From Erwinia sp. E602 (GTDB lineage: Bacteria > Pseudomonadota > Gammaproteobacteria > Enterobacterales > Enterobacteriaceae), in the NCBI RefSeq assembly GCF_018141005.1, contig NZ_CP046582.1, positions 3,038,001 through 3,102,000 of the forward strand: 64,000 nt of DNA, in the 5' to 3' direction. This document shows, piece by piece, positions 10,269 through 20,591 of the stretch (its first letter is position 1; the number at the start of each line of letters is the position of its first letter). The position numbers and the translations under genes are program-made. The notes below the pieces were generated by a model. The model was not told the DNA's origin. It worked only from the letters and a program-made list of their open reading frames with translations, and made no database searches.

Positions 10269-11051
10269 TTAGACCTGATTCAGCTTCTGCAACATCTGAT
10301 CGGAGGTGCTGATCGCCTTACTGTTAATTTCGTAGGCGCGCTGGGTCTGGATCATGCTGACCAGCTCTTCCGCCACGTTAACGTTGGAGGTCTCAACGTA
10401 GCCCTGATAGAGCAGCCCGGCACCGTTGTTGCCCGGGTTACTTTCCGTTGGCGCACCGGAGGCCTGGGTTTCCTGATACAGGTTCTCACCCATGCTTTCC
10501 AGGCCAGCATTGTTAATGAAGGTGCTCAGCGTCAGCTGACCGACCTGCACCGGGTTGGTTTGCCCCTGCTGGGTCACGCTGACCACGCCGTCGCGGGAGA
10601 CGGTCATGCTCAGGGCGTTGGCCGGGATGGTGATCGCCGGCTGCACCGGGAAACCACCGTTGGTCACCAGCTGGCCGTTCTGATCGGTCTGGAACGAGCC
10701 GTCGCGGGTGTAAGCGATGGTGCCGTCCGGCATCTGCACCGAGAAGAAACCCTGGCCGTTGATCGCCACGTCTTTCGACGATTCGGTCTGCGACAGGTTG
10801 CCCTGATTGTGCAGGCGCTCGGTCGCGACCGGACGCACACCGGTACCGATCTGCAGGCCTGAAGGCAGCGTGGTCTGCTCAGAAGACTGCGCGCCTGGCT
10901 GACGCATGGTCTGATACATCAGATCTTCAAATACCGCACGCTGGCGTTTAAAGCCGTTGGTGCTGACGTTCGCCAGGTTGTTGGCGATGACGTCCATATT
11001 AGTCTGCTGGGCGTCCAGACCGGTTTTAGCAATCCACAAAGAACGGATCAT
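10269..11051 (-). CDS. flgG: Flagellar distal rod protein FlgG
   Basis: Main subunit of the distal rod, exported by the flagellar type III apparatus without a cleaved signal. It has the family N-terminus [20 protein letters not shown], the rod/hook signature [18 protein letters not shown] and the C-terminal helix [20 protein letters not shown]. The 260 residues equal the E. coli length. It lies 15 bases after flgF in the flgB-J operon. Confidence 0.97.
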   Translation of the reverse strand: MIRSLWIAKTGLDAQQTNMDVIANNLANVSTNGFKRQRAVFEDLMYQTMRQPGAQSSEQTTLPSGLQIGTGVRPVATERLHNQGNLSQTESSKDVAINGQGFFSVQMPDGTIAYTRDGSFQTDQNGQLVTNGGFPVQPAITIPANALSMTVSRDGVVSVTQQGQTNPVQVGQLTLSTFINNAGLESMGENLYQETQASGAPTESNPGNNGAGLLYQGYVETSNVNVAEELVSMIQTQRAYEINSKAISTSDQMLQKLNQV

Positions 11052-11066
11052 CTGTTATTCCTCTGC

Positions 11067-11822
11067 TCAGCTCATTGACAGCAGCTGGTTAGCGCGTTGT
11101 TCGTTTTCATCGACGCTGGAGATGACTTTCATCTGCATCTCAAAGCGGCGGGCGTTGGCAATCAGGTCCACCATGGTTTCGGTCGGCTTAACGTTGCTGC
11201 CTTCCAGCACGCCCGGCATCACTTTGACCGCCGGATCGGCCTGCAGCACCGCGCCGCGCTGTGCCTGAGCGGTCGCGTTAAGGCGGAACAGGCCATCATC
11301 ACCGCGCACCACTTCACTGCCGGTGGCCTGTACCAGCTTCAGACGTCCGAGCTGGACCGTGGCGTTAGGCGCATCACCCGGGTTCAGCGCGGTAATCGAA
11401 CCGTCGGCGGCGATGGTGATTTCCGCCCCGTCCGGAACCGCGATTGGACCACCGTCACCCATCACCAGATTGCCCTGCACCGCCAGCTGGCCGGTCGGGG
11501 TAATCTGCATGCCGCCGTTGCGGGTATAGGCTTCGCTGCCGTCGGCGGTCTGCACCGCCAGCCAGCCGTCCTGCTGCACCGCCACGTCCAGCGCGCGCTC
11601 GGTATAGTCGAGCGGGCCCTGCGACATATCGGCACCGGGCGTTGACGCCGTCACCAGCGTTCGCGTCGGTAGCGACAGGCCTTCGACCGGTACCGCGCGC
11701 GCGGCGTTAAGCTGGGCGCGGAACCCCGGCGTTGAGGCGTTTGCCAGGTTACTGGCGGTAACCGCCTGCTGATTGAGAGTCTGGCTGGCAGCCCCCATCG
11801 CGGTATAGATAGCGTGATCCAT
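11067..11822 (-). CDS. flgF: Flagellar proximal rod protein FlgF
   Basis: Rod subunit joining FlgC to FlgG. The rod-family motif ASNLANASTPGFRAQLNAAR is at residues 24-43 and the C-terminal helix TMVDLIANARRFEMQMKVI is present. The 251 residues equal the E. coli length. It is spaced 21 bases from flgE and 15 from flgG, consistent with one polycistronic message. Confidence 0.96.
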   Translation of the reverse strand: MDHAIYTAMGAASQTLNQQAVTASNLANASTPGFRAQLNAARAVPVEGLSLPTRTLVTASTPGADMSQGPLDYTERALDVAVQQDGWLAVQTADGSEAYTRNGGMQITPTGQLAVQGNLVMGDGGPIAVPDGAEITIAADGSITALNPGDAPNATVQLGRLKLVQATGSEVVRGDDGLFRLNATAQAQRGAVLQADPAVKVMPGVLEGSNVKPTETMVDLIANARRFEMQMKVISSVDENEQRANQLLSMS

Positions 11823-11843
11823 AGGACAATCCTGTTAAGCGAA

Positions 11844-13040
11844 TTAACGCAGGTTAACCATGGTGTTAAGCAGCTGATCCTGAGTTTTGATGGTCTGCGC
11901 GTTCGACTGGTAGTTACGCTGCGCGACGATCATATTAGTCAGCTCTTTCGCCAGATCGACGTTAGAGGCTTCCAGTGCGCCAGCGGTCAGCGTACCGAGG
12001 TTACCGGTACCGGCCAGACCCACCAGCGCCTGCCCGGAGGAGGCGGTTTCGGACCACAGGTTATCGCCGACTGCCTTCAGGCCTTCAACGTTGGCAAAGT
12101 TCGCCAGCAGCACCTGGCCCAGCACCTGGGTTTTTTCGTTGGCGTAGGTACCGACGATGGTACCGTCATCGTTAATGGTATAGCTGGTCAGCGCGCCCGG
12201 CTTGTAGCCATCCTGAGTCGGGCTACCGAAGTTACTGGCGACGTTCTGCTGCTGGCTGCCGGTCAGGTTGAAGGTGAAGGTCTGCGGAGCAGAGCCGTTC
12301 AGGCTGCCCAGCGACAGGGTCTGCGTGGCCTGGGAAGTCAGCTGACCGTTACTGTTAAAGGTCATAGTAAAGGTGCCCGCCGCCTGACCGGTGGTGGTGT
12401 CTACCGCGTTAGCGGTCCAGTTGTTGTCGCTGTTCTTGCCAAAATAGAGGTCAACGGCGTGCTCGTTACCCAGTGAGTCATACACGGTCATCTGGGTGTG
12501 GGCGGTAAAGCTGGTCGAATCGTCCGGATCGAACGTGGCGTTGGCCGGGCTCTTATCGGTAGAGTTCAGGTTAGCCACCAGAGCGGCTCGGGTGGTGGCA
12601 CTGGCAGGCATCGCGGTAGTCGGCACGCTCAGCGCTACCGGATTGGCACCGGTCTGCACGGTCAGCGGGTTGCCGGCCGACGGGTAGCCGGTCAGGAACT
12701 GCCCCTGCATGTTAACGATATTACGGTTCTCATCCAGCGTGAACTGGCCGTTGCGGCTGTAGTAAACGCCACCGGCGCTGTCGGCCATGCGGAAGAAACC
12801 GCCGTTGCTGATCGCCACGTCCAGACCACGGTTGGTAGTGTTGGTCGAGCCATCACCGAAGTCCTGCACCACGGCAGCAACGCGGGTACCGAGGCCGATT
12901 TTTGAGCCGGCAAACATATCGGCAAAAGCCACGCTGCTGGCCTTAAAGCCGGAGGTGGCGGAGTTGGAAATGTTGTTACCGATCACGTCAAGGTTGCTGG
13001 ATGCCGCGTTTAAGCCGCTGACTGCCTGGGAAAAAGCCAT
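11844..13040 (-). CDS. flgE: Flagellar hook protein FlgE
   Basis: Subunit of the hook, the universal joint outside the cell. Begins MAFSQAVSGLNAASSNLDVI with the NNISNSATSGFKASSVAF signature and ends with the conserved helix KELTNMIVAQRNYQSNAQTI. The 398 residues compare with 402 in E. coli; the middle carries the variable D1/D2 surface domains. It is preceded by flgD, whose product caps hook growth. Confidence 0.97.
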   Translation of the reverse strand: MAFSQAVSGLNAASSNLDVIGNNISNSATSGFKASSVAFADMFAGSKIGLGTRVAAVVQDFGDGSTNTTNRGLDVAISNGGFFRMADSAGGVYYSRNGQFTLDENRNIVNMQGQFLTGYPSAGNPLTVQTGANPVALSVPTTAMPASATTRAALVANLNSTDKSPANATFDPDDSTSFTAHTQMTVYDSLGNEHAVDLYFGKNSDNNWTANAVDTTTGQAAGTFTMTFNSNGQLTSQATQTLSLGSLNGSAPQTFTFNLTGSQQQNVASNFGSPTQDGYKPGALTSYTINDDGTIVGTYANEKTQVLGQVLLANFANVEGLKAVGDNLWSETASSGQALVGLAGTGNLGTLTAGALEASNVDLAKELTNMIVAQRNYQSNAQTIKTQDQLLNTMVNLR

Positions 13041-13064
13041 GATGTCGCTCCGAAAATAGGGTTG

Positions 13065-13733
13065 TTAAATAATCTGACGCACGTTTTCCAGGGTAGTGGT
13101 ACCCAGGGTGCCGAGATCCAGAACCGCGCCGGTCGACGTCTTGGTCACGCCGCTGACGTAGGCATAGTTAAGCGGCTGCGTAACCAGCTGGCCGTTGCCG
13201 TTGCTGGCGGCGATGGTAACGGTATATTTGCCGTCGGCGGCGACGGTGCCCGCGGTGGTTTTACCGTCCCACTGGAAGGTATGCACGCCGGCGCTCATCG
13301 CCCCTAAGTCGATGGTCTGCACCACTTCACCGCTGGCGTTGGTGATGGTGGCTTTCGCCGCGGTCGCTGCTTCGCTCAGCTCCACGCCAAACGGCGAGGT
13401 GGTGCTGTTGCCGACCAGCACCTGCGAGCCGGCCACCATCACGCCGTGGCCAATCAGGGTGGAAGCCTGCAGCGTCTGGCCGCTGGTAATCTGCCCGGAG
13501 ATAGAGCCCAGCGTGGTGTTCAGCTTCTCGATCCCGCTCAGGGTGTTGATCTGCGCCAGCTGACTGGTCAGCTGGGCGTTATCCATCGGATTGGTCGGAT
13601 CCTGGTTTTTCAACTGGGTGACCAGCAGGGTCAGAAAGTTACTCTGAAGATCCGCTGCACTGGTGTCGCTGGAAGAGGACGAACCGATCGTCGTGGTACT
13701 CAGCGACTCATTAACGCCTACTGCAATGCCCAT
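13065..13733 (-). CDS. flgD: Hook-capping (scaffold) protein FlgD
   Basis: Caps the growing hook and is removed when FlgK arrives. The N-terminal motif LQSNFLTLLVTQLKNQDPTN (about residues 29-48) is the family hallmark, followed by a Tudor/Fn3-like C-terminal region (FQWDGKTTAGTVAADGKYT). The 222 residues compare with 231 in E. coli. It lies 11 bases downstream of flgC and 24 upstream of flgE. Confidence 0.95.
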   Translation of the reverse strand: MGIAVGVNESLSTTTIGSSSSSDTSAADLQSNFLTLLVTQLKNQDPTNPMDNAQLTSQLAQINTLSGIEKLNTTLGSISGQITSGQTLQASTLIGHGVMVAGSQVLVGNSTTSPFGVELSEAATAAKATITNASGEVVQTIDLGAMSAGVHTFQWDGKTTAGTVAADGKYTVTIAASNGNGQLVTQPLNYAYVSGVTKTSTGAVLDLGTLGTTTLENVRQII

Positions 13734-13744
13734 CGGTTAACTCC

Positions 13745-14149
13745 TTATTGGCCCATCGTTAAGGTTTTCAACATCATCTGCTTCACGGTGTTTAACACCT
13801 CAACGTTGGCCTGATAGCTGCGCGAGGCCGACATGGTATTTACCGTTTCACCCACCACGTCCACATTAGGCATCTTCACGTAGCCTTTTTCATCGGCCAT
13901 CGGATTACCCGGCTCGTAAACCAGTTTGGCCGGTGACGGATCGTCAATCACGCTGGCCACGCGTACGCCGCCGGTCGGTGAACCCGGTGCCGCGTTAACC
14001 TGAAAGACCACCTGTTTCGCCACGTACGGCTGCCCGTCCGGGCCGGTGACGCTGTCGGCGTTGGCCAGGTTACTGGCGCTGACGTTAAGACGCTGTGACT
14101 GCGCCGCCATCGCCGAACCGGCGATATCAAAAATGTTTAACAGTGCCAT
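13745..14149 (-). CDS. flgC: Flagellar proximal rod protein FlgC
   Basis: Small rod subunit. [20 protein letters not shown] followed by [16 protein letters not shown] is the typical N-terminus, and the end ([15 protein letters not shown]) is the conserved C-terminal helix. The 134 residues equal the E. coli length. It is 3 bases downstream of flgB. Confidence 0.97.
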   Translation of the reverse strand: MALLNIFDIAGSAMAAQSQRLNVSASNLANADSVTGPDGQPYVAKQVVFQVNAAPGSPTGGVRVASVIDDPSPAKLVYEPGNPMADEKGYVKMPNVDVVGETVNTMSASRSYQANVEVLNTVKQMMLKTLTMGQ

Positions 14150-14152
14150 GCG

Positions 14153-14566
14153 TTATTGCCCCTGTAGTACCGACATCATGCCTTTGATCTGGCTGCTGAT
14201 CAGCGTCAGATCCGTCTGGTACTTCAGGCTGTTATCGGCGAATTGTGTACGTTCACGATCCATATCCACCGTGTTGCCATCCAGCGAAGGCTGGTCCGGT
14301 ACGCGGTACATCAGATCGAGTGAAGGGGGATTGCTGGTTTCCGCAGGAATATGGCGTGCCGACGTCACCGCCAGCGCCAGGCCGGATCCCGGCGCGCGCC
14401 CGTTCGCCATCACCTGTTTCAGCTGGCTGGCGAAATCAATATCGCGCGCCTGATAGCCAGGGGTGTCTGCGTTGGCGATATTGGATGCCAGGATCTCCTG
14501 CCGCTGTGCACGCAGGTTTAACGCTTCGGTATTAAACCGAAGGGCTGCGTCCAGTTTGTCGAGCAT
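14153..14566 (-). CDS. flgB: Flagellar proximal rod protein FlgB
   Basis: First gene of the flgBCDEFGHIJ operon; its product is the rod subunit nearest the MS ring. [20 protein letters not shown] and the motif [20 protein letters not shown] identify the family; 137 residues (E. coli 138). It is divergent from flgA across a 153-base regulatory gap, the place where FlhDC acts in related bacteria. Confidence 0.96.
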   Translation of the reverse strand: MLDKLDAALRFNTEALNLRAQRQEILASNIANADTPGYQARDIDFASQLKQVMANGRAPGSGLALAVTSARHIPAETSNPPSLDLMYRVPDQPSLDGNTVDMDRERTQFADNSLKYQTDLTLISSQIKGMMSVLQGQ

Positions 14567-14719
14567 GCGTCCTCCGCTTACTGAGTATTCAGAGTTGACA
14601 GCATAATCGCCCGCCGGAAAGCCTATCGTTTGAATAGCGCTAAAAATGGTCGCTAATTTGCGCCTTGACAGGAATGGGTCACGGGTAGAATCAGGTCATT
14701 CTTAAAAAGGGGGCTGCCT
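14567..14719. promoter_or_regulatory. Divergent flgB/flgA control region
   Basis: The 153 bases between two divergent early flagellar operons should hold FlhDC-dependent class 2 promoters, by analogy with E. coli. In the flgA direction I see TTGACA at 14665 and TAGAAT at 14686 with a short 15-base spacer. I cannot define FlhDC boxes with confidence by eye. Confidence 0.5.
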
Positions 14720-15388
14720 GTGCAAAAAGTGATACGCATCGTAACCGTTCTGCTGACGCTGCTGGCGGCGACGGCCAGCGCCGGGGACCTCAGCAGCCAG
14801 CTGAATCAGTTTTTTAAGGCCCGCTATGGGCAAAGCGGCAGCCCTGCCGATACCCTTAACGTGGCGATCAAAACGCCTGAGAAGCTGTGGCCTGCCTGCG
14901 AAAAGCCACAGTTTTCGCTGCCCGGCAACGGCCGGATGTGGGGAAATATGAGCGTGGCGGCCAACTGTGACCGTGACCGGCGCTACATTCAGGTGCAGGT
15001 GCAGGTCACCGGAAGCTATGTGGTCGCCGCCCGCGCGGTCCAGCGTGGCACCCCGCTGACCGCCGGCGACCTGCGGCTGATGCGCGGCCGGCTGGACACC
15101 CTGCCCGCCCGAACGTTGCTGGATCTGCAGCAGGGCGTTGAGGCGATTGCCCTGCGCGACCTGGTCCCCGGGCAGCCGGTAACGCAGATGATGATGCGTC
15201 AGCCGTGGCGGGTCAAAGCCGGGCAGACGGTCAGGGTGGTGGCCAGCGGCGACGGGTTTAACATCACCAACGAGGGCAAGGCGATGAATAACGCCACCGT
15301 GGCGCAGAACGTGCGGGTGCGCCTGAGCTCAGGACAGATCGTCAGCGGTCCGGTGGGTTCCGATGGGAATGTTCTGATCTCGTTATAA
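14720..15388 (+). CDS. flgA: Flagellar P-ring assembly chaperone FlgA
   Basis: Periplasmic chaperone for P-ring assembly by FlgI. The start codon is GTG (GTG CAA AAA GTG), with the purine run AAAAAGGGGG 6 bases upstream; no in-frame ATG would keep the signal peptide. Residues 1-21 form a Sec signal (VTVLLTLLAATASA). The C-terminal SAF domain is present (GTPLTAGDLRLMRGRLDTLP, then LRDLVPGQPVTQMMM and the C-terminal GQTVRVVASGDGFNI). The 222 residues compare with 219 in E. coli. Confidence 0.95.
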   Translation: MQKVIRIVTVLLTLLAATASAGDLSSQLNQFFKARYGQSGSPADTLNVAIKTPEKLWPACEKPQFSLPGNGRMWGNMSVAANCDRDRRYIQVQVQVTGSYVVAARAVQRGTPLTAGDLRLMRGRLDTLPARTLLDLQQGVEAIALRDLVPGQPVTQMMMRQPWRVKAGQTVRVVASGDGFNITNEGKAMNNATVAQNVRVRLSSGQIVSGPVGSDGNVLISL

Positions 15389-15393
15389 ACCAT

Positions 15394-15420
15394 TAAAGAA
15401 ATCTTCCGCTCTGCCGATAG
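15394..15420 (+). promoter_or_regulatory. Sigma-28 (FliA) promoter for flgMN
   Basis: TAAAGAAA, 11 bases, GCCGATAG: one of the best sigma-28 matches in the window, starting just after the flgA stop and 117 bases upstream of flgM. This is the class 3 promoter that lets FlgM be made late as the anti-sigma factor is exported. Confidence 0.9.
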
Positions 15421-15537
15421 TCTGGATAGCAGACGTAGTACTATAGCCAAAATAAATTCAGTCTCTTCGGCCCGGTAGCCCGGCACGCTTTTTCAGCGTA
15501 CCCCGCCACCCTGGCTGATGTTTCCAGGAGCCAGACT

Positions 15538-15837
15538 ATGAGCATCGACAGAACCCAGGCACTGAACGCGGCCAGCACGGTACAGACGCGCGATACCAAT
15601 GATGTCGTGCCGCCAAAAGCCCGCCAGACGGCCGGGAAAAGTACCGACACCGCAGCCTCTCAGGTGATGCTGAGCGGCGCACAGTCACAGCTGACTAAAG
15701 CCAGCGCGCAGGATATCAACACCGCGCGCGTGGAGCAGTTAAAAACAGCAATCCGTAACGGCGAACTGAAAATGGACACCGGCAAAATTGCCGATGCGCT
15801 GATTCAGGAAGCTAAAGACGCTCTTCAGGGTAATTAA
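15538..15837 (+). CDS. flgM: Anti-sigma-28 factor FlgM
   Basis: Binds FliA (sigma-28) and is exported through the finished hook, coupling late gene expression to assembly. Starts MSIDRTQALNAAS; the C-terminal half (VEQLKTAIRNGELKMDTGKIADALI) is the conserved sigma-binding region. The 99 residues compare with 97 in E. coli. Preceded by a sigma-28 promoter and an AGGAG ribosome-binding site; flgN follows after 3 bases. Confidence 0.96.
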   Translation: MSIDRTQALNAASTVQTRDTNDVVPPKARQTAGKSTDTAASQVMLSGAQSQLTKASAQDINTARVEQLKTAIRNGELKMDTGKIADALIQEAKDALQGN

Positions 15838-15840
15838 TGA

Positions 15841-16272
15841 ATGGATAAGCTACTGAACACACTGGATAAAATGCTGGAAGTGTTGGCATCGCTGGCTGAA
15901 GTGATGGAAGCAGAACAGCAACAGCTTTCGGCAGGTCAGGTTGACAGTAGTTTATTACAGCGCATCACCGAAGATAAAAACTCGCTGCTCGGCACGCTGA
16001 ATTTTATTGAAGAGATGCGCCGCGAGGCGGAAAAAACCAGCGCGCTGCATGTGCCCTACAGCCGCTACCCTGAGCTGGCCCGCCGCTGGGCGGCGATTCA
16101 GGATCAGACCGTGAAACTGCGCGACGTCAACCTGCATAATGGCATGCTGCTGAATCATCAGATGACGCACACCGAGCAGGCGCTGGAGATGCTGAAGCCG
16201 CATCAGTCGCAGAAGTTCTACGGGCCGGATGGCCAGGCGCGTCAGGGCGGGTTCCTCAGCCGCAAAGCCTGA
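15841..16272 (+). CDS. flgN: Flagellar export chaperone FlgN
   Basis: Cytoplasmic chaperone that escorts FlgK and FlgL to the export gate. It is an all-helical 143-residue protein (E. coli 138) with the family parts LEVLASLAEVMEAEQQQL and, near the C-terminus, the substrate-binding region (LHNGMLLNHQMTHTEQALEM). Its ATG lies 3 bases after the flgM stop (TAA TGA ATG), so the pair is cotranscribed and probably coupled. Confidence 0.93.
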   Translation: MDKLLNTLDKMLEVLASLAEVMEAEQQQLSAGQVDSSLLQRITEDKNSLLGTLNFIEEMRREAEKTSALHVPYSRYPELARRWAAIQDQTVKLRDVNLHNGMLLNHQMTHTEQALEMLKPHQSQKFYGPDGQARQGGFLSRKA

Positions 16273-16370
16273 TGCTCTCCGCACCGCCCCCACCCTGCCA
16301 CGCACTGCGTCGCGGGGTTTTCGCTTTTCCGTCACGCGTGTAACCGGGAGTGCGTCAGCGCCGGTTTATC

Positions 16371-16393
16371 GTGCGGGCGGCGGGCGCCCGCAC
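16371..16393. terminator. Hairpin between convergent flgN and murJ
   Basis: A perfect 9-bp GC-rich stem (GTGCGGGCG and CGCCCGCAC) with a 5-base loop lies 6 bases past the murJ stop, between the ends of two convergent genes. There is no clear T run on either strand, so its strength as a terminator is uncertain. Confidence 0.45.
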
Positions 16394-16398
16394 AATCC

Positions 16399-17937
16399 TT
16401 ACGCTACGGTGCGCCGGGCAAAGTCACGTACGCGGAAGCCGAGTAAAGCCAGCGCGGCAAAATAGACCCCGCCGCCCACCGCGCAAACCGCCGCCAGCCG
16501 CAGCAGCCGTTCAGCCATATTCCCCGTCGCCCATTCCGGCATCAGCGCCAGCACGCCAAACAGCGCCGCCGCCATCAGGATCACCGCCACCAGCAGGCGC
16601 AGCAGGAAACCGGCCCAGCCCGGCTGCGGCTGGAAAATATCCTGTTTGCGCAGCTGCCAGTAGAGCAGCGCCGCGTTCAGGCAGGCACCCAGGCCAATCG
16701 ACAGCGACAGCCCGGCATGCTTCAGCGGGCCGATAAACGCCAGGTTCATCAGCTGGGTCATCAGCAGCGTAAACATGGCGATGCGCACCGGCGTTTTAAT
16801 GTTCTGGCGGGAGTAGAAACCGGGAGCCAGCACTTTCACCACGATCAACCCCATCAGTCCCACCGAGTAGGCCACCAGCGCACGCTGGGTCATTGAGGCG
16901 TCAAAGGCGGTAAACTTGCCGTACTGGAACAGCGCCACGGTCAGCGGTTCGGCCAGGATCCCCAGCGCCACCGCGCAGGGCAGCGCCAGCAGGAAACAGA
17001 GCCGCAGCCCCCAGTCCATCAGCCGTGAGTACTCAACCTGATTGCCGCTGGCAAAGCTTTTCGCCAGCGACGGCAGCAGAATGGTGCCCAGCGCCACGCC
17101 CAGCACCCCGGACGGAAACTCCATCAGCCGATCGGCGTAATACATCCACGACACCGAGCCGGAGACGAGGAACGAGGCAAAGATGGTGTTGATGATCAGC
17201 GAGATCTGGCTGACCGACACGCCGAGAATTGCCGGGCCCATCTGACGCATAACTCGCCAGACCCCGGCGTCCTTCATGTTCAGCCGCGGCAGCACCAGCA
17301 TGCCAATCTTGCGCAGGTGCGGCAGCTGATAGCCCAGCTGCAGTACCCCGCCCGCTACCACCGCCCAGGCCAGCGCCAGCACCGGCGGGTTAAAGTGCGG
17401 CGCGGCAAACAGCGCGAAGCCGATCATACTGACGTTCAGCAGCGTCGGCGCAAACGCCGGCACCGAGAAGCGGTTCCAGGTGTTAAGGATTGCCCCGGCC
17501 AGCGAGGCCAGCGAAATCAGCATGATATAGGGGAAAGTGATGCGCAGCAGCGAGGAGGTTAGCGCAAACTTGTCGGCGGTATCGGTAAAGCCGGGCGCGG
17601 TGACCATGATCACCCACGGGGCGGCCAGCATGCCAAGCACGGTGACGATCGCCAGCGCCAGGGTCAGCAGGCCGGAGACGTAGGCGACGAACACCCGGGT
17701 GGCGTCATCGCCCTGCTTACTTTTATATTCGGCAAGGATCGGGACAAAGGCCTGCGAAAAAGCCCCTTCGGCAAAAATACGCCGCAGCAGGTTCGGCAGC
17801 TTAAAGGCGACAAAAAAGGCGTCGGTTGCCATGCCGGCACCAAACACGCGGGCGACAATCGCGTCACGGGCAAAGCCGAGCACGCGCGAGAACAGGGTCA
17901 TTGAGCTGACCGCTGCCAGAGATTTCAACAGGTTCAT
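16399..17937 (-). CDS. murJ: Lipid II flippase MurJ
   Basis: Moves the peptidoglycan precursor lipid II across the inner membrane. MOP-superfamily protein of 512 residues with about 14 membrane segments. The N-terminal signature [20 protein letters not shown] carries R18 and R24, and R52 follows in NLLRRIF; these arginines line the E. coli cavity. It is the last gene of the minus-strand run rimJ, yceH, mviM, murJ, the same arrangement as in E. coli. Confidence 0.97.
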   Translation of the reverse strand: MNLLKSLAAVSSMTLFSRVLGFARDAIVARVFGAGMATDAFFVAFKLPNLLRRIFAEGAFSQAFVPILAEYKSKQGDDATRVFVAYVSGLLTLALAIVTVLGMLAAPWVIMVTAPGFTDTADKFALTSSLLRITFPYIMLISLASLAGAILNTWNRFSVPAFAPTLLNVSMIGFALFAAPHFNPPVLALAWAVVAGGVLQLGYQLPHLRKIGMLVLPRLNMKDAGVWRVMRQMGPAILGVSVSQISLIINTIFASFLVSGSVSWMYYADRLMEFPSGVLGVALGTILLPSLAKSFASGNQVEYSRLMDWGLRLCFLLALPCAVALGILAEPLTVALFQYGKFTAFDASMTQRALVAYSVGLMGLIVVKVLAPGFYSRQNIKTPVRIAMFTLLMTQLMNLAFIGPLKHAGLSLSIGLGACLNAALLYWQLRKQDIFQPQPGWAGFLLRLLVAVILMAAALFGVLALMPEWATGNMAERLLRLAAVCAVGGGVYFAALALLGFRVRDFARRTVA

Positions 17938-18132
17938 GGGTTTCCTGACTGACGTGCCGGAGAGGGGGTCATCCCTCTCCGGCCGATCGACCGGTTCAGC
18001 ACGGGCGGCGAGTGACGCGGCGGCCCCGGCACAAACCGGCCTGCATTAAGGTGAGCATAGTGTACTGATGTGCAACGAAATAACCACCGCCGTTTGTTAC
18101 CGTTTTTATCGGTACCGCCACCGTCCGGGCCG

Positions 18133-19056
18133 TTACTCGCGCTGCGCCTCGTGCCACAGCCGTTCGACAATGCGCTGCGCCATCAGCGCCTGTTCACCGC
18201 TGACGCTGGGGGCGGTCTGGTTTTCGGCACAGCGGATAAAGTGGTGCGCCGCGCCGACAAAGCCACGCTGCTCCAGGGTCGTCTGCCAGCCCGGGATCGG
18301 GTCAATAGTCACTTTCCCGCCCCGTTCCTGCTGCCAGTCGCGCATATCGCTGACCTGGTAAACCGCACCGTCATCAATAGCGCTAACGCGTTCGGCCTGA
18401 CTGCCGGCGCGGCGGTGCATGCTGGTGGTCACCTGCACGCCGCCGGCGCGAAAGTGATGTTCGGCATACAACAGGTGGCCGTCGTCGTTGGTCTGCAGCG
18501 TGCCGCTCTGCGCCACGCCTGGCGCGCCGGCCAGCCACAGCGCGCTGTCGACCACGTGCAGATAATCATCCAGCAGGGTAAAACCGGCGTCGCGCGGGCC
18601 GACGCTGTCGCTGCGGTGTTTATCCATGCGCAGCGAGGCGGGCTGCACCAGTGCCGCCTGCAGCTGCAAATAGCGCGGGGCAAAGCGGCGGTTAAACGCC
18701 ACCATCAGCCTGCGGCCGCGTGCGGCGGCCAGCTCTACCAGCTGTTCCGCTTCGCGCAGCGTGGCGGCCAGCGGCTTATCGACGCAGACGTCTTTGCCCG
18801 CGCGCAGCAGCCGATCGACGATGGCGAAGTGCGTGGCGGTGCTGCTGTGCACGAACACCGCATCACAGGCTGATGCCAGCGCGTCCAGCGAGGAGAACAG
18901 CGGAATGCGATAGCTGTCGCAAACCGGCCGCGCCTTCTGCTGGTTGGGGGAGAAGGCACCGGCCACCTCCCAGCCGTCGGTGCAGGTGACCACCGGCAGC
19001 CAGGCCTTTTGCGCAATCCCCCCCAGCCCGACGATGCCAACTCTCAGCTTACTCAT
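18133..19056 (-). CDS. mviM: Gfo/Idh/MocA-family oxidoreductase MviM
   Basis: Putative NAD(P)-dependent oxidoreductase. The N-terminal Rossmann motif is [15 protein letters not shown] (about residues 7-21), followed by the family lysine motif VDKPLA near residue 94 and a C-terminal alpha/beta domain. The 307 residues equal the E. coli length. No physiological substrate is established for the E. coli protein. It overlaps yceH by 8 bases, and about 195 bases separate it from murJ. Confidence 0.9.
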   Translation of the reverse strand: MSKLRVGIVGLGGIAQKAWLPVVTCTDGWEVAGAFSPNQQKARPVCDSYRIPLFSSLDALASACDAVFVHSSTATHFAIVDRLLRAGKDVCVDKPLAATLREAEQLVELAAARGRRLMVAFNRRFAPRYLQLQAALVQPASLRMDKHRSDSVGPRDAGFTLLDDYLHVVDSALWLAGAPGVAQSGTLQTNDDGHLLYAEHHFRAGGVQVTTSMHRRAGSQAERVSAIDDGAVYQVSDMRDWQQERGGKVTIDPIPGWQTTLEQRGFVGAAHHFIRCAENQTAPSVSGEQALMAQRIVERLWHEAQRE

Positions 19057-19720
19057 CGTCCTGCTCCTGATTGCCGGTCAGCCGCGCCAGCTGCTGTTGT
19101 AACGCCGCCACCTGCTGCTCCAGCTGGCTGACCCGGTCGGCGAGGCTCGCCCCACCGGCTGACAACGCCGCCGGGGTGTCAGTGTCGTTTTCGGCGGCGG
19201 CGTCCACCTCGCCGCTGAACAGATGCATAAAGCGGCTCTCGCGTTTGCCCGGCTCGCGGGCCAGACGCACCACCAGCGCGCCCGACTCACGCGTCGCCAG
19301 CTGCGCCAGCGCCTGCTCCACCTCGGCCATATCGGCAAAGTCATGGATACGCTGGCAGCGGGTACGCAGCTCCCCCGGCGTCTGCGCGCCGCGCAGCAGC
19401 AGGGTGGCGACCAGCGCCACCTCGCCCGGGCTCAGCTTCAGCTGACCAAACTCGGAGTTACAGAAGCGCTGCTCGTACTTCATTACCCGGCTGCCAAATC
19501 CGCTGAGCCCGGTAACCTGGTGTTTTTTTACCAGCAGATCGAGGGTGTTCTGCACCTCGCCTTCGCTGAGCGCCATTACCGGTTCGCGATTCGACTTCTG
19601 ATTACAGGCCGTTACTACCGCGTTCAGCGACATCGGGTACTGATCCGGGGTGGTCACCTGCTTTTCCAGCAGGCAGCCAATCACCCGCGCTTCGTGCGCG
19701 GACAGCGGATTTTTGATCAT
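19049..19720 (-). CDS. yceH: YceH family protein (UPF0502, DUF480)
   Basis: Cytoplasmic protein of unknown biochemical role with two winged-helix-like modules. The N-terminus ([20 protein letters not shown]) and the motif [18 protein letters not shown] are diagnostic. The C-terminal tail after residue 185 is a predicted coiled coil ([20 protein letters not shown]). The 223 residues compare with about 215 in E. coli. It lies between rimJ and mviM, as in other enterobacteria. Confidence 0.92.
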   Translation of the reverse strand: MIKNPLSAHEARVIGCLLEKQVTTPDQYPMSLNAVVTACNQKSNREPVMALSEGEVQNTLDLLVKKHQVTGLSGFGSRVMKYEQRFCNSEFGQLKLSPGEVALVATLLLRGAQTPGELRTRCQRIHDFADMAEVEQALAQLATRESGALVVRLAREPGKRESRFMHLFSGEVDAAAENDTDTPAALSAGGASLADRVSQLEQQVAALQQQLARLTGNQEQDDE

Positions 19721-19725
19721 CAGGG

Positions 19726-20319
19726 TTATACTCCACGCCGCTCCGGCGTCCAGTCAGGGGTGGTCAGCGCCGTCAGGACGTGATCCTGCCAGCGTCCGTC
19801 AATCATCAGGTAGTTCTTCGCATAGCCTTCTTTCTCAAACCCGAGCCGGGCCAGCAGGTCGCCGCTGCGCTGATTGTGCGGCATATAGTTGGCCATAATG
19901 CGGTGCATGCGCTGCTGGCGCTGCATATAGCGGATCGCCGCCTGCAGCGCTTCAAACATCATCCCCTGCCCCTGCCACTTCTCGCCCAGCGAATAGCCGA
20001 GGTAGCAGGCGTGGAACGATCCGCGCAGCACGTTGCTGAAGTTGGCCACGCCGCGCACTTCATTTTCGTCCGGATCCATCACCGCAAAATAGTAGGCGCT
20101 GCCCTGCTTCTGCAGATCGCTAATCAGCCCGAGACGCGCCTGCCAGCCGGAGGGATAGCAGTGGCTGTCGTCGCGGATCGGTTCCCAGGGTTTCAGGTAC
20201 TGACGGTTTTCCGCATAGTAATCGGCCAGCCGCCAGGCATCGCGCTCATGGACCAGGCGGACCACCAGACGATCGGTGGTCAGCCGCACTTTCGGGGCAG
20301 CGGTTCGATAGCCAAACAT
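19726..20319 (-). CDS. rimJ: Ribosomal protein S5 N-acetyltransferase RimJ
   Basis: GNAT-fold enzyme that acetylates the N-terminal alanine of S5; in E. coli it also aids 30S assembly. [20 protein letters not shown] starts the family, the acetyl-CoA loop is in [17 protein letters not shown] (about residues 110-126), and [17 protein letters not shown] is the conserved GNAT C-terminal part. The 197 residues compare with 194 in E. coli. First gene of the leftward rimJ-yceH-mviM-murJ run; the next plus-strand gene is grxB, without the mdtH found in E. coli. Confidence 0.96.
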   Translation of the reverse strand: MFGYRTAAPKVRLTTDRLVVRLVHERDAWRLADYYAENRQYLKPWEPIRDDSHCYPSGWQARLGLISDLQKQGSAYYFAVMDPDENEVRGVANFSNVLRGSFHACYLGYSLGEKWQGQGMMFEALQAAIRYMQRQQRMHRIMANYMPHNQRSGDLLARLGFEKEGYAKNYLMIDGRWQDHVLTALTTPDWTPERRGV

Positions 20320-20591
20320 CGTTTCTCCTGAAATCGGTGGCCGGAATAGCGGTGATAACGCTTACTATACCTGCCAGGCGGATTGGCGGTAAAACACTGA
20401 CGAACAAAATAATGATGATGCAATCATAAAACCACTGAAAACGGCTCACGACAGCTAAAATAGGTTACCGCCCTCGGCTGGCAGCGACACCGTCTTTCCG
20501 CTAAAGTTTGCCCTCTCCCCTGTTCTCTTCCATACTTTGCGAATATATTCAGCCAATTAATTGTCACACTGACGCTAAAAAGGAGACGATA